Shown here piece after piece: positions 44,734 to 55,920 of a stretch of 64,000 nt of DNA. Within the stretch, counting starts at the first letter, position 1. Each line of letters begins with the position of its first letter. Origin of the DNA: Pythium myriotylum (Eukaryota; Oomycota; Peronosporomycetes; Pythiales; Pythiaceae); contig JALJCQ010000011.1 in assembly GCA_023091665.1 (NCBI GenBank), positions 1,798,001-1,862,000 of the forward strand, written 5' to 3'. Both the position numbers and the translations under genes were made by a program. Under the pieces are notes generated by a model. That model was not told where the DNA came from, searched no databases, and saw only the letters and a list, made by a program, of their open reading frames with translations.

Positions 44734-46228
44734 ATGCATCTCTCGGTCGACACGACGCGCAGTACGCTCGATGCCGCGCTCTACTCGCCGCGCAAGGGCC
44801 ACACTGGCCCGCTCAGCCGCCTGCGCGCCAACAAGGGCGCCATGGTGAGTCGACGGAGCTGGCGAACCATGCAGAAACGCATATGAACTAAGCAGCATGT
44901 CGTGGTTGTGAAGACGCTCTGCCACCTCCTCGTCTGGTACTCGTTCTCGACGATGGCGACGTTCACCAACAAAGTGCTCATCAAGCAGCACCATCTCTCG
45001 GCCGAGATGCTCACGCTCGCGCACTTGTTCGTGTCGGTCGTCTGCGACTGTGAGTCAACGCCTGAGTTCTTGATACAGGGAGTGTGGTGACTCTGACGTG
45101 GCTTTGATACGATTAGTTATTGTCCTGACCCTACCCAGTGGAGGTCGTGTCAACGCCTGGCGGATGCAGCCCATGACGTTGCGATGGTTCGTCTCTTTTT
45201 GCGAAATGTTGGTAGCGAGTCTCGTCTAATGGGCAATTCTGTCGATGCAGCTTTGTGATGATCCTTCCGCTCAGCCTTTTCTCGGTGATGACCAAGGTGC
45301 TGACGTACTGGAGCTACGACGCCGTGCCCGTCGCTTTCGCGCACACGTGCAAGGCCTCGCAGCCGATTTTCAATGTCATTCTCACCTACGCTATCTATCG
45401 CTCCAAGTTCTCCCTGGCGACGTACGTCTCCCTCGTCCCCATCGTCCTTGGAGTCGTCCTCGCTTCCGTTTCTGAAATGGGCATGAACGTGAGTGTCTTC
45501 TGTCGTGTGTCTGTCTAGACTAAACGATTAACGCTCTCGTCCGTGTTCAGGATCTTGCGTTCGGTGGTGCGATCTTTGCGGTGAGCTCGGCGTTACTCGG
45601 TGTCGTTCAGAGCATGTACGCCAAGTATCTGCTGCGCAGTCGCATCGTGGTCGACAACGTCAACGTAAGCCTTCTCTGACTGTTCTTCTTAACCCTCCGT
45701 CTCGTCTAACTCGCGTGTGAATCGGCATCCACAGCTTCATTTCTACAGCGCTTTCCTCTCGTTCGCGATCAATGCTCCTCTTGTTATCTTTGGATCTTCT
45801 CGACACGCAAGCCCTGACAAACTCCCACAGAGGTTTGTTTGCTCATCATTTCCTCACTGAAACCTGATTTTCTAGAAACTGATTCTCTCCCTTGTGTTCC
45901 ATGCAGCAGCTTCCCGTACATGATGGTCCTGGTCTGCAGTCTCATGCATTTCACCGGCAGTTTCTGTGCGTCACTCGTGCTCAGCGAGGTCTCTGAGCTG
46001 ACGTACTCGATCATGAGCACGATGAAGCGCGTCGTCATCATTCTAAGTGCCGTCTTCTACTTTGGCAACGCCGTGACGTTGCAGTCAGCCTTCGGCATGA
46101 TGCTTGCCGTGAGCGGTGTTGGCGCCTACCAACTCATCAAGGTCCAGGACAAGATCCGCGAGTCTTCTGGTTTGGCACCGCTACCTATGACCATGAATGA
46201 CGTCAAGGCTCTCGACCGACGCAAGTAG
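44734..46228 (+). CDS. TPT/SLC35-family nucleotide-sugar or sugar-phosphate transporter
   Basis: Seven exons, 44734-44844, 44896-45049, 45117-45186, 45251-45488, 45551-45664, 45735-45832, 45907-46228, give 368 residues. Ten hydrophobic segments are expected. Family motifs are TMATFTNKVLIKQHHLSAEM (TM1 end), AFAHTCKASQPIFNVILTYA with the TPT lysine, LVPIVLGVVLASVSEMGMN, and TYSIMSTMKRVVIILSAVFY near TM9. These fit Golgi/ER or plastid-type antiporters that exchange a sugar phosphate or nucleotide sugar for phosphate or nucleotide monophosphate. The substrate cannot be read from sequence; lying next to UDP-xylose synthase is suggestive only. The last intron has two possible AGs, 3 nt apart. Confidence 0.88.
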
Positions 46229-46456
46229 ATCGTTAATCCGGGGTCCCTGAGTCGCGTCCTTTTCACTTTGATACACTAGCCCAACAACCATAGAGATATG
46301 TTTGATCAAGCTCCGCTTTGCAAAAACCGAAGCTGAAATAAATGACTGCGTTAAAAAAAGGTTGAAACTAGACACCGCAGCGGCGAGGTGGATGGATATC
46401 CACAGCTGCGTTGGTCTGCGTACGCCGACGAAGGCACTCGATACAAACTTGAGAAT

Positions 46457-47337
46457 TTAGACATCAACACTGCGCTGGCCAAGGTTGAGCTGATCTGCCG
46501 ACGAGGCGTTGGCGCTGCCAGCTGCGTTTCCGTTGCCGTCACCGCCAGAGGGCGTCGAAACGCCCGAGCCGCCTTGCATGGCCTGCATGCGTTGCTGGTA
46601 CTGCTGGAGCATTTGCTGTTGCAGTTGTTGGTTCGGCCACTGGGCTCCGGCGGCATTGCCCGACTGCGCCTGCTGCTGGAGGAGCTGCTGGAGCATTGCT
46701 GCTTGCTGTTGCTGCAGCTGCTGCTGGTAGATGACCTGGGGATCCACAGGGCCCTGCAAATCACAACCTCGTCAGAACGGCAGAGAGCTCACAAAAACCG
46801 AATGGGCGGTGGCATCACCTTCTTGGCGGGCTTGACGTCATCACGTGGGACGATATCGATCAGAAAGTCGAAGACGTCGCTCTTGGAGATGGCCGTGGCG
46901 ATGTCGCTGCGCTGGAGCGTCCGTCGCTTGTTCTCCTCTGTGTGGTACCACGCGCGCAGACTAAGCTCGAGGATGAACATCTCGCAGGCCTTGGCGAAGA
47001 GCACGGGCGCCTCGGCGCTGATCATCTGCATCCCAACCCGCCAAAAAAAAAAGAGCAAGAAAACGACCATGAGCGGCGCTGTTCCATGCCCCATACCGCC
47101 ATCTCGTCGCGCACGCACCCGCACGTCGTCGTCCGTCTTCATGATCTTCTTGATGCGCGCGAGCGGGAGCTGGTGGGTCTTGAAGTCGAACGTGTTGGGG
47201 TCCACCTGAGAGATCTCCTGCACCTGGCTCTGCCAGAAGGCGGCGAGCTGGTTGATCTGCTGCTGCATCTGCGCGCGCTGGTTCTGGAGCTGCATCTGCA
47301 TCTGCAGGTTGTTCTGCGACTCGTCCGCGCCCGACAT
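46457..47337 (-). CDS. NF-YC: CCAAT-binding factor NF-YC/HAP5 subunit
   Basis: Three exons, 47119-47337, 46819-47025, 46457-46753, give 240 residues. The histone-fold core is [37 protein letters not shown] and [20 protein letters not shown], followed by [20 protein letters not shown]. These are the family's near-invariant alpha1-alphaC segments, with the A(F/W) pair dimerising with NF-YB. Both the N- and C-terminal parts are glutamine-rich (activation domain style). The NF-Y trimer binds CCAAT boxes in promoters. Exon 2 to exon 3 meets at VKPAKK|GPVDPQ. It is divergent from the CCDC34-like gene; a C15 run lies in the spacer. Confidence 0.95.
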
Positions 47338-47668
47338 CTCGCTCGGCAGCTAGCTACATGGCAGACACATGGGTGAGCCGCATTCCCTGCGACGCGCGCC
47401 GCCCATGCCACGCGCATTGGTGGAAACGGCGGCGGTGCTGCGCTCCCATTGGGCATACGCCGTTCACGCACCTGGTTGGGCGTGCTAATGGAAATCGCGA
47501 TCTGGTTGGTCGGTCTCCGCCGTGGAAAGCTCTTCTTCTCCGCTTCCTCCTCTATCCCTCCCCCCCCCCCCCCCTTCTGGAACAATAAAACCTCGCGAGG
47601 TTAGTTCGTTTGAAAATAGAGCGTAATTACGGGTTTTGCCGTAAGAATACAGGAAAGAGTGGTGGTCG
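47338..47668. other. 331-bp divergent spacer (NF-YC / CCDC34-like)
   Basis: Carries a CCAAT-box-like ATTGG at two places (47447 area and around 47499) and a run of 15 C (47560-47574). It should hold both promoters. Since one gene encodes a CCAAT-binding subunit, autoregulation is conceivable but unproven. Confidence 0.4.
47560..47574. repeat. homopolymer run C15
   Basis: Fifteen consecutive C residues lie about 220 bp upstream of the NF-YC ATG and 95 bp upstream of the CCDC34-like ATG. The complementary G run could form a quadruplex, and the tract length may vary between strains or be a sequencing artefact. Confidence 0.85.
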
Positions 47669-48592
47669 ATGGACCCATTCGGGAAGTTAATAGTGGCTAC
47701 ACTCGAAAGTGCACCTCGTGAGCAGCTCCAGAGCCCATCCACCAAGCAGAAAATGGCGGCCGACGCGATTTCGTGGCACTGGCAGGAGCGATTCGATGTG
47801 GCGGACGTGGAAGGGGCCTGTCGCGCGCAGGTGCTCAAGGCGAGTGCCGTTTTGGTAGTGTGCTACAGTGGAGGCCAGAGGGGCCAACGCGATTCCGCCG
47901 TTGCAAGCAGGTTCAGAAACACATCTCCTACGCCAAGTGGCTCAAGCAAAAGAAAAGCGGAAGCGAGCAGCTGAGGCGTGTCACGTCTGATCATGGAGAC
48001 GAAGAAGTCAAGAAGATCGAGTGTGAGCAGCGATTCGTCGAGTGGGTTCGCCTCAAGCAGCGGCAGAAGAAGCAGCAGCAGAAAGAGCAAGGTTCCAGAG
48101 ACTTGCAGAGGCGGAAGGGCGATCAGGTGCGTGTTTTCAGATTGACGATGCAGACGAACTTTCCACATGTGTTGAGCCTGCTTTTGGTAGCCGTACGTGA
48201 AACCGGCATCTCTCCACGTGAATCCAGGCCGAAGGACCGAAAAGAAGGGGAAAGTCCAGAAACAGCAAAGGTCGACCGAGGTGAGCTGGTGTTTTTGTCG
48301 TGTCGCTACCTTGTCGCGAACACTCTCTGAATTGCTTACTATTTGGTGCACTGTGACAAAGAAACCATCCCGAGAACATGTTGCTGCTGCTCTTGCTGCG
48401 TGGGAGCGCCGCAAGAAGCGCGAGGACCGCATCAAGCGAAAGCAGGAAGAGCTGAGTAGACATCTCCAGCAACATGCTCAGAGACTCCTCCATCTCACAC
48501 ATTGGAAAAAGAAGGATGTAGTGTGTGCTTACTCTACTAATCGTCGTAGCATTAAACATCCCATCGACAGAACCTATGGTCGGGTTGCATGA
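47669..48592 (+). CDS. CCDC34-like coiled-coil protein
   Basis: Four exons fit in phase: 47669-47854, 47908-48130, 48228-48280, 48362-48592, giving 230 residues. After a polar start comes VQKHISYAKWLKQKKSGSEQ, then CEQRFVEWVRLKQRQKKQQQ, the W-K repeats seen in CCDC34-type proteins. A Lys/Arg/Gln-rich helix follows (VQKQQRSTE, EHVAAALAAWERRKKREDRI) and then a short tail. CCDC34 is linked to cilia and flagella in animals, and this organism group has flagellate zoospores, so a flagellar role is plausible. The donor of exon 2 (48130) was chosen because it alone keeps the K/Q-rich frame; 48126 is the alternative donor. Confidence 0.65.
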
Positions 48593-48628
48593 TATGAAAG
48601 GCATGGCTAATGTATTCAATATACTTAA

Positions 48629-50904
48629 TCAAATATCCGCCTCGACGTGTACCTTGTTTGACGCTCCGGCTGGTGGGTCGCCATGCTGATTTCCACCCTT
48701 AGGAGCGACCATAATGGACTTCCTCTTGCTCGCTTTGCTTCCTTCTCCTCCCATGATCCGCCGCACTTCCTCGCTCATGTACTCGCTCGCGTTCTCACCA
48801 TTGAGCTCGGTATCCTCACAGAAGCACAAGAGAATGGTATCCACTGCGCTATCGTAGACATTCGAGAAGGTCGACGACACCAGCCATGCGAGGATGCAAG
48901 AGATGAGTACAGGAGCCATGGGCGATGTCACTGGCTGCGTTGAGCCCAGCACTTCGAGTTTGGATGAGGCCGAGGCTGACGAGAGGATAGCAAATACGAT
49001 GCCTCCGACCGCGACCGTGATAGTCGCCTTCACGAGAAAAAGCATGAAAAAGCTGATCGAGTTCACCACGGCGACGCGCGCAAGGTTCTTGAAGATAAGC
49101 TTGAAAGACGTAACGGAAGCTGAGCAGAACGACGATCCGCGCATGGCGATGATGATATAGGCGTTCTTGGAGAGGAACTTGAGGCATTTTTCGAAGCACC
49201 ACAGGCAGCAGCGCACTACGAGAAACGCAACTTTCACGAAGCGGTTGGTCTGTTGAAGCTGCTTCGTTTGATGGTCCACGTACTCAAGGATAATCCGGAG
49301 AAATTGCACCACCGCGATGATGAACGACCCGAAGCAGAGCGAGCCCAGGCTATACAGGAAGACGTATTTCAGCGCTCGAAGGATCGGGAAACCGGCTTCG
49401 AGATTCCGCTTGCCGTTCGTGTCCGGAGCAGTCCAATAGTATTGAGCGATTGAGCCCGCAATCGTCGTAATGGAGATAGCCTGGATGAGTTGGTTCGTCC
49501 AGAGGAAGCCGAAGAGGTGATAACCGAGTAGTATTTGCTGTAGTGTGTCGCTTGGGAGCTCGGTAATGGTGCCGTTCGTGACGCTGACCGATGCCGTAAC
49601 GTTGTGGGCTACGGATGTCGCCAATGCAGCGGTAGTCTCAACGACCTTGGACAAATCCTTCGAGCTGAAAACATACGCGGCAATGGAGACTGTGTAGATC
49701 ACGAGTGCGATGAAGAGAACAGTTGGGACAATCGGCCAAAGTAGCAGCATTGGTAGCGTTCGGATAGCGTGGGAGGCCTCGCGAATGATAGCGACGGCGA
49801 TTTTGATTCGCTTGCGCATGGCAATGATCAGCAACACAATCACACCGGTAAGCACCCACATAATGTAGGCCGCAACCTGGAACTGCCTGCGTGTAGTCGC
49901 GTCTCCCGCAACTTCCAACTGACTCGTGTCCAAAGCGGTTGAAGATGAGGAATCGCTGGTAGCTGTGTCTAGAAACTCGAGCGCTTTTGTCGAATCAATT
50001 ATACCAGCGCGAACAGAGCAGAAGAGGCTCATTACCACGAGCAAAATAACCACTACCCAGCACGTGAGCCACACCACGCAGCCTGCGAAAAACTGCAATA
50101 CAACGAGCCACACGATGCCCAGCACGAGGGCGCCTCCTCCACCCACCAACAAAATGAGTCCAGCAGCCGCTCGCGTATCCCCGACAAATCGTCCGACTGT
50201 TTGTGCGTATCCTTGAAGCTGTTCCATGATCGGATTTGGTGTTGTTACCTCAACATCCCATACTGTCTTTTGCACTCGCTTAGTCCTGCAAATCTTCTTA
50301 CAGAGTCCTTGGACGTAAAGCTCGAGTGTGCAGCTCGGATCAGCGTCGGCTGGGTCCACACATTTTTCCCCAACGACAGTTTCGTTCGACGAGTCGAGCG
50401 GGATGCAGCGGAACAAAATGGTCTTGGTGTCTTGGACTGTCGTCCAGCACGTCGCGTTGTCGTACGTGCAGACTTGGTCGCCTAGAGCTGGACACTTGCT
50501 CACGCACACGCCGAAGAGTGGCATCTTGGTGAGTGGAACATTGTTCTTCATCGCCGAGAGCATGTCGTCGTTGAGACGTGGATAAGCTGTGAGGGTCCTG
50601 TCCAACATGCTATCGACACCACAGACGCTGCCATTGTAGTCGCGTCCGTAGACCAAACTCATGGGCTCGCCAGTCTGCAGACCGACGATCGCCACTGCAA
50701 CCTATCGTAGAAATCACCGATGAGAACATGAATTCCTTTCATGGACGCAGGCCTCACCATGCCAATCCAGTACACGAGAAACAGGAGGCAACACAGCACA
50801 TCTCGGCACTTTCGACCGCTGGACGGGACTAAACCGGACTTGACTGTAGGTAGCTCCTCGCCAGAATCGTCGTCACCGCCACGCTTGCGACAGCACAGTG
50901 CCAT
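48629..50904 (-). CDS. choline transporter-like protein (CTL/SLC44)
   Basis: Two exons, 50758-50904 and 48629-50701, give 739 residues. The start has the CTL signature: RKCRDVLCCLLFLVYWIGM as TM1, then LVYGRDYNGSVCGVD, the conserved DY-G--CG loop. A large extracellular loop with cysteines (CVSKCPALGDQVC, CYS-rich KCVDPADADPSC) follows. About nine further membrane segments form the rest, and the family's C-terminal block is present in the last third (NVYDSAVDTILLCFCEDTEL). The C-terminal tail is Lys/Gly-rich. SLC44 proteins move choline or ethanolamine across plasma membrane or organelles. The first intron removes 56 bp and joins IGM|VAVAI. Start ATG 50904 precedes ALCCRKRGG, a possible palmitoylation site. 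Confidence 0.9.
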
Positions 50905-51041
50905 CACTTCCTCCGCCGAATTGTGAATGTGCTATCCCACGACGAGATTCTCTGAAAGGGTTGTGGTACCATCATCGTTCGGCACAGCCCACTCGCTCTC
51001 TGGTTCCAGTCTGCGACGTCCTGGTCTCATTGTGTGATAAG

Positions 51042-52463
51042 ATGATGATCGGGGTCTGGGACTTTTCTCAGACCCCATGGAACAACAAGAGCATCTATTC
51101 TTACGTCGTTGATAATCCCACCACCTTGTCAAGGAACCACACAGACGAACACGTAAGCGTAGTCTCAATGGGCTCTAGCCAAGGAGCAGAGATTGAGAAC
51201 AGTCACGTACCCGTCGCTTTCCTTCTTGGGCGGCGCGCGAGTGAGTATGACCTGCCGACCGTGAACCAAGTTGGCTACAATCGTCAAGATACAACAGCTC
51301 TCTTTACGGGCAAAGCTCATGCACGGAGAAGAGAAGAACAGGCAAAGAAGCTACTTGAGCGGGTGCTAGAGAAGGAATATCGAGCCGACAAGACCAAGCC
51401 CAGGTACCAGGCAGACGCATCACTAGAGGCTCCGCTGGCACGGATCTCGACCGCGGATCGACGACAACGAACAATCGAGCTTCAACGTGTGCTGGAGGAA
51501 GATTCTACTGCCGAGAGGAAATTCGATCTTGTTGAGAAAAGAAATGTCGTTGCTGACAACCAAACACTCAATCACTCGGATTTGCATGATCAGAGGCACC
51601 AATATGCGTCAACCTATGGATTTGTACTGGAAAAGGTGGACTTTGTGGAGGTCGTCGGCACTGTGGCGAGAATCCAAAGGGCTCAGAGTCTTCGGCAATT
51701 CCACGAAGACGCGAATCGCACTCGCTCGAAATTGCTAAAGGCAAAGCAGACACACGTTGCGAAGATGAAAGAACATCTTCAGACACAGCAGACGGAGACT
51801 AAGACTCGACTAAGAGAGATTGAGCAAAGCTTGAATAAATCTCAAAAGCGCGCTGGAATCGATCCGCCAGTGAGCATGCATGAGGTGAATGACGTGGACC
51901 ACGAGCTTTCGGATATGAAACGTTGGCAAGGAGAACGACAGTATCAGTTGAACATCGCAAAAGAAGCGGAGCAGGGGCAGTTACAGCAGCGCCATGAAGC
52001 CGTTCAGCGTGCTCGGCGGGATGCAGAGACTTCGATTAAAGCACGCCTATCGTCTTCACGATATGAGAAGATATTGATGGCCAAGATCAAAGGTGTGGGG
52101 CCAAGTTACCTTTCGACCCTTCGAGTCGATGCAGCTACTGTCGGATCTGTGGACTCGGTGCAGTTTGAGCAAATGGAGAAAACGCAGTTGCGTCCCCCCG
52201 ACAAGGATCAAACAAACGCACCCGAAACGTTGACCACTGCTGATCACCTGCTGGATCTCCAGTATGAAAAGTTCATCAAGAGCCAAACGAGAACCCTTAA
52301 TTTAGGCGGAGGATTTGCCTCCAAGCCAGGGGGCAGTTCTGCCAATGCTGACGACGTAGATTCTTACACCAACGAGATTCGGACGCTGGCTAGTGCAGTG
52401 CCACTCGAGAAAACACGACGGGAAGTTATCGATCAATGGAGAAGGAGGATATCTGGCCAATGA
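51042..52463 (+). CDS. long coiled-coil protein, unrecognised
   Basis: A single open frame of 473 residues from ATG 51042 (a second ATG follows directly) to TGA 52463. From about residue 60 it is a nearly unbroken charged helix: ARRREEQAKKLLERVLEKEY, ADRRQRTIELQRVLEEDS, SLRQFHEDANRTRSKLLKAK. It has no membrane segment or catalytic motif. The stretch GTAAGC near 51152 could be a donor, so the N-terminal 40 residues are not secure. Long helical proteins of this kind are often axonemal or cytoskeletal, but I cannot name a family. It is divergent from the CTL gene, with 137 bp between. Confidence 0.6.
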   Translation: MMIGVWDFSQTPWNNKSIYSYVVDNPTTLSRNHTDEHVSVVSMGSSQGAEIENSHVPVAFLLGRRASEYDLPTVNQVGYNRQDTTALFTGKAHARRREEQAKKLLERVLEKEYRADKTKPRYQADASLEAPLARISTADRRQRTIELQRVLEEDSTAERKFDLVEKRNVVADNQTLNHSDLHDQRHQYASTYGFVLEKVDFVEVVGTVARIQRAQSLRQFHEDANRTRSKLLKAKQTHVAKMKEHLQTQQTETKTRLREIEQSLNKSQKRAGIDPPVSMHEVNDVDHELSDMKRWQGERQYQLNIAKEAEQGQLQQRHEAVQRARRDAETSIKARLSSSRYEKILMAKIKGVGPSYLSTLRVDAATVGSVDSVQFEQMEKTQLRPPDKDQTNAPETLTTADHLLDLQYEKFIKSQTRTLNLGGGFASKPGGSSANADDVDSYTNEIRTLASAVPLEKTRREVIDQWRRRISGQ

Positions 52464-52508
52464 CTCTCGTCTAAACCAGTTGTTGCAGCTTATCTTTTGC
52501 ATTTCCCT

Positions 52509-53237
52509 CTAAAAAAGTTTGAGTCGCGAGAAAGGACTCGCTGGCTCCTCCGACGTCGTTGGAATGGCGGTTGTCGTTTGACCGACAGGAGTCTCCCCGG
52601 CTGGTTGATGGTGGTGAAGAACCGCTGGGCGACAACGCACAGCCGTGCCGTACGCGATGACTGAGCAGTGCAGGCCGAAAACGAGACGGTTCATCGTCGT
52701 GTTGGTGTCGAAACGGACGTTCACGACCGCTGTGGCACCTAGTGACTACCAACACCACGAGTCCCATCACTCCCTTTGCCCGCTGTATAGACAACCTTCT
52801 TCAACACACCTGCGCAGCAAACTGCATTCGGTGGACAGCTTCGGCCATTGTCTCGTTCATGAGCGACGTGTACGACGGCGCCTCACCACCAAAGAGACCC
52901 GCGACCGCCACGTACATATCGCTCAGCACTGACTTGGACCGCACGGCGGACGCCGACACCATGCCGAATTCCTCCAGCACTTCTCTTCCGTGAATGCGAT
53001 CACCTAGCAAAACCAACTAGCTGTGAGTTTGGCTGGCGACAGATCCTGCAAGATCTCTCTCTCTCTCTCAAGGTTGCTCGTACGAGTCGTGAAGTAGACC
53101 GGCGGCGCCTTGTCCTTGTCCTTGTGGCCCGCTGACGCATCGGCCGTCGCGAAAGCGCGCGAGGGGGGACCAAGCAGCGCGCGTGGGCGCCGCGCCGACG
53201 GAGCAGCGACCGCCAGGACGCGACGCGCGCTGTGCAT
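52509..53237 (-). CDS. YbjQ/UPF0145-type protein with mitochondrial presequence
   Basis: Three exons, 53084-53237, 52810-53003, 52509-52745, give 194 residues. Exon 1 starts MHSARRVLAVAAPSARRPRA, rich in Arg/Ala/Ser and without acids, a typical mitochondrial presequence. The rest is a YbjQ fold: VYFTTRDRIHGREVLEEFGM, AVRSKSVLSDMYVAVAGLFG, and GATAVVNVRFDT, followed by VIAYGTAV. These match the bacterial YbjQ family, which forms a pentameric fold of unknown role. The intron 53004-53083 has a GA/CT repeat and joins TTR|DRIHG in phase; without it the frame stops. A Pro/Thr/Ser tail follows. The bacterial-type family in a eukaryote suggests an ancient transfer from an endosymbiont or bacterium. 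Confidence 0.8.
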
Positions 53238-53473
53238 CCTTCCTTCCGGTGGCTTGACCTCTTCACAACTGATTCGCTCAGTGGGGAGCTACGCGTCAGA
53301 GTGATAGTCGATGAGTCAAAGAGTGCAGGTAAACTGGTCCGTGGTTCACGTGTTCACGACGCAATCAGCATTATCTTCTAGGAAGGCTCAACGAGCTCTT
53401 TACAGCTCGTGCATTGTACTGCGTATTGTTACATGGTCTCGTTCTGGCTCGAGGGAGTTGGTGTTTCGCTGGG

Positions 53474-55599
53474 TCAACGCATCTGCGACAGGCGCTGGAT
53501 ACGATTGCTGCGGCGGACGCTAGGCGAATCATCCGTCAAGCGGGCATCGAGCCGGGCTTGCATGCTAGGGTACGGTGTCGAAGGCTTGGTGGGCGTCTCG
53601 TCGATTGCCTGTGTTGCGGTGATAGTCGTCAGTTGCGAAACCAGAGATTATGAACTGCTCATGAAGCAAAACTCACCTCAACGTCCGATGGCTCGGCGCT
53701 CAATTCCGCTGCGTGGAAGTCATAGTCGTCTGCTGACGATGCAGATACGTTTTCTTCATCATCATCTCGGTTGCTGTCTCCGTCCTCACCATCTTTCTGC
53801 TCCTCGCTGTATGTGCTGAATCCATCATCATCTGATGGGTCCGCATATCGCCCTTCGGATTCGCTAGCTTCGTTGTCGCTCCGGAAGAACGCGACTGTCT
53901 CGACCTCACTGTCCTCAGTCCCGAACGACTCAGAGTGACCCAATACCTTTGTTCTGGCAGGGAAGCGCCACGAGCGACGAGCCATGCTCTTGTGGCGAGC
54001 GGCGTTGTGCACTCGGATGCCCGCGACACCAGCTAGCACGGTGACTGCGATCAGCAGTAGCATCCACTCCATCGAGATTATTGACATCGAGGACTCTTCA
54101 TGTTTTTCCTGATCGATGGATTCGACCTGCTCATGGGCTGGCTGAATCGATGGTGGGATAAGATCAGGTTCGGCAACAGCTTGTTGGATCTGTTGCATGA
54201 TAGCATCTTCGTCCACTTCTTCAAACAACCCCGCTGCGTTTCCTTGCGCGGCTGAGATTTCAACTTCAACATACTCGACTGGTTGGCTGGACAACTTTTC
54301 TTCGACGACATCATCGATAAGTTGGTCTTCACCCTTCTTAGTGTCTTCTGTACCACTTGGAACAGATTGCTCTCGGTGGTTACGAGACTCTTCTACCACA
54401 GCCTCCTCAATAGTTTCCATGAGTCGTTTGCGGATCTCTTTTTTCTCATCCTCGACGAGCTCGTTCGTGACACCTTGAACGTACTCCCTCAAGGTGTCCA
54501 TCTCTTTCGAGATCATTTGCTGATGGCGCTCGCGCTCGAACTTCATTTTCTCCAAGTGGGACCGTACTTCCTGCACCATGCGCTCGGATTGAAACTCAAT
54601 ATCGTTCGCCGCAACGCGAAAGCTCAGTAGCTCTTGCTGAAGAATGTCGAGTCGGCGGTCCATCTCGCGCTGCTCGATGCGAGAGAGCATCAAAGGTGAA
54701 GTCTTGAAAAACACACTAGCAAACTTCAAAAGCTCGTCCATGAACATGCCGCTGAGTCCGACGACGACGCACCCAGCTAAAAAACCCAGACTCCACGTCG
54801 ATAACACCGGTCTGCCTTTTCCCAGTGCCTCTGATGAATCCTCGCGACCTTGCCCGACGTGCGGCTTGGATTGCGTTGGTGGATAGTGGCCCGAAGCACT
54901 CGGCGCGTGGTGGGAACGGTCCGGACTCGCGGGTGGTGTCAACGAGATACTCGGGATCGTCTCGAAGTCTTTCGTTAAGGGCAAGTGCAGCCCCAGATCG
55001 TCCGAGATCGGCTCGTGGGACATTCGGTACCCCGGCTCGGCAGATGACACAGGCGAGCGCCCTGGGTGGTCGCTCAGGTCGGATGAGATCTCTTCGCGGA
55101 AGGGCTGGCGCGGGTGCTGGACGCGAACTGCCATCACGGGAGGAGGCCGGTCGTTGGCGAACGCGCCGTCCGCGTAACCTCCAGAATAGACATGGTCCGC
55201 GGCGTCGCGCGACATGGAGACCGACGGTCGCTGGTGGCCGCCGAAGCTCTGCCGCAGCTCTTTGTCGATCTCGTTCAGCGCCTCGGCCGGGCTCGTGCGT
55301 CGCGCGGAGCGACTCGCGCCGTCCAGCGCGTCCGGCCGGCGCGCGTGCGTCTGGCGGCCTCCGTATCCAGCGTATCCAGCGTATCCAGCGTGGCTCGCCT
55401 GCTCCGGTCGCGCCGGCGACACGAGCTCGACGTACGCGGGGCCGTGGCGGTGCAGTCGGCGAGCGAGCTGCGCCTGCATGTCGCGCTGGCGCTCGCGCTG
55501 CTCGGCGACCGACGCCGCCGACGCGCGCTGGCCGGATCCGTCTGCGACATGGTTCGTCCGCCACTGCGCGAGCGCGCCGCGCCGCGGGTCGTCGGCCAT
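53474..55599 (-). CDS. large two-TM coiled-coil protein, unrecognised
   Basis: Two exons, 53677-55599 and 53474-53608, give 685 residues. The first 240 residues are low-complexity Arg/Ser/Pro with a small tandem (AGYAGYAGYGG, from a 9-bp repeat). TM1 is WSLGFLAGCVVVGLSGMFMD. A long coiled coil follows (MLSRIEQREMDRRLDILQQE to EIRKRLMETIEEAV), then an acidic region and TM2 MEWMLLLIAVTVLAGVAGI. The cytosolic tail is extremely Asp/Glu/Ser-rich. The topology resembles organelle-tethering or nuclear-envelope proteins, but nothing recognisable beyond this is seen. Exon 2 adds a short basic tail ending QRLSQMR. ATG 55599 opens MADDPRRG; no in-frame ATG lies above it. Confidence 0.72.
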
Positions 55600-55920
55600 C
55601 GTCGCGACGAGCGAGGAGCCGTGGCGGGGAAAGGTACACTGGGCGCTGGCTCATGTTGCTGACCGCGAGGTCACTCGAGCGAGGTCCATAGTGACGTCAT
55701 GGGAGGAGAGGAGAAAGTTCGCCCATGCAGTACGAATAAATTGGAAATATTGCAGCAGACGGAGAAAAAACCCACGAATTTATTATTTTCAGGGAAAATG
55801 GGAAAAAAGAAACTTGACATTTAGGAATCGAAACTGGAAGAGCAACGAACAGAACACCTCCCTTTCTCTGTCCAGGTGGACGCTTTCGTGGAAGGCAAAG
55901 GGACCTACTTACCTACCTCC

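Noticed and set aside
54825..55691. Arg/Ala-rich open frame opposite the large two-TM protein
   Set aside because: Low-complexity antisense frame of a GC-rich Arg/Ser coding stretch; no start context or family.
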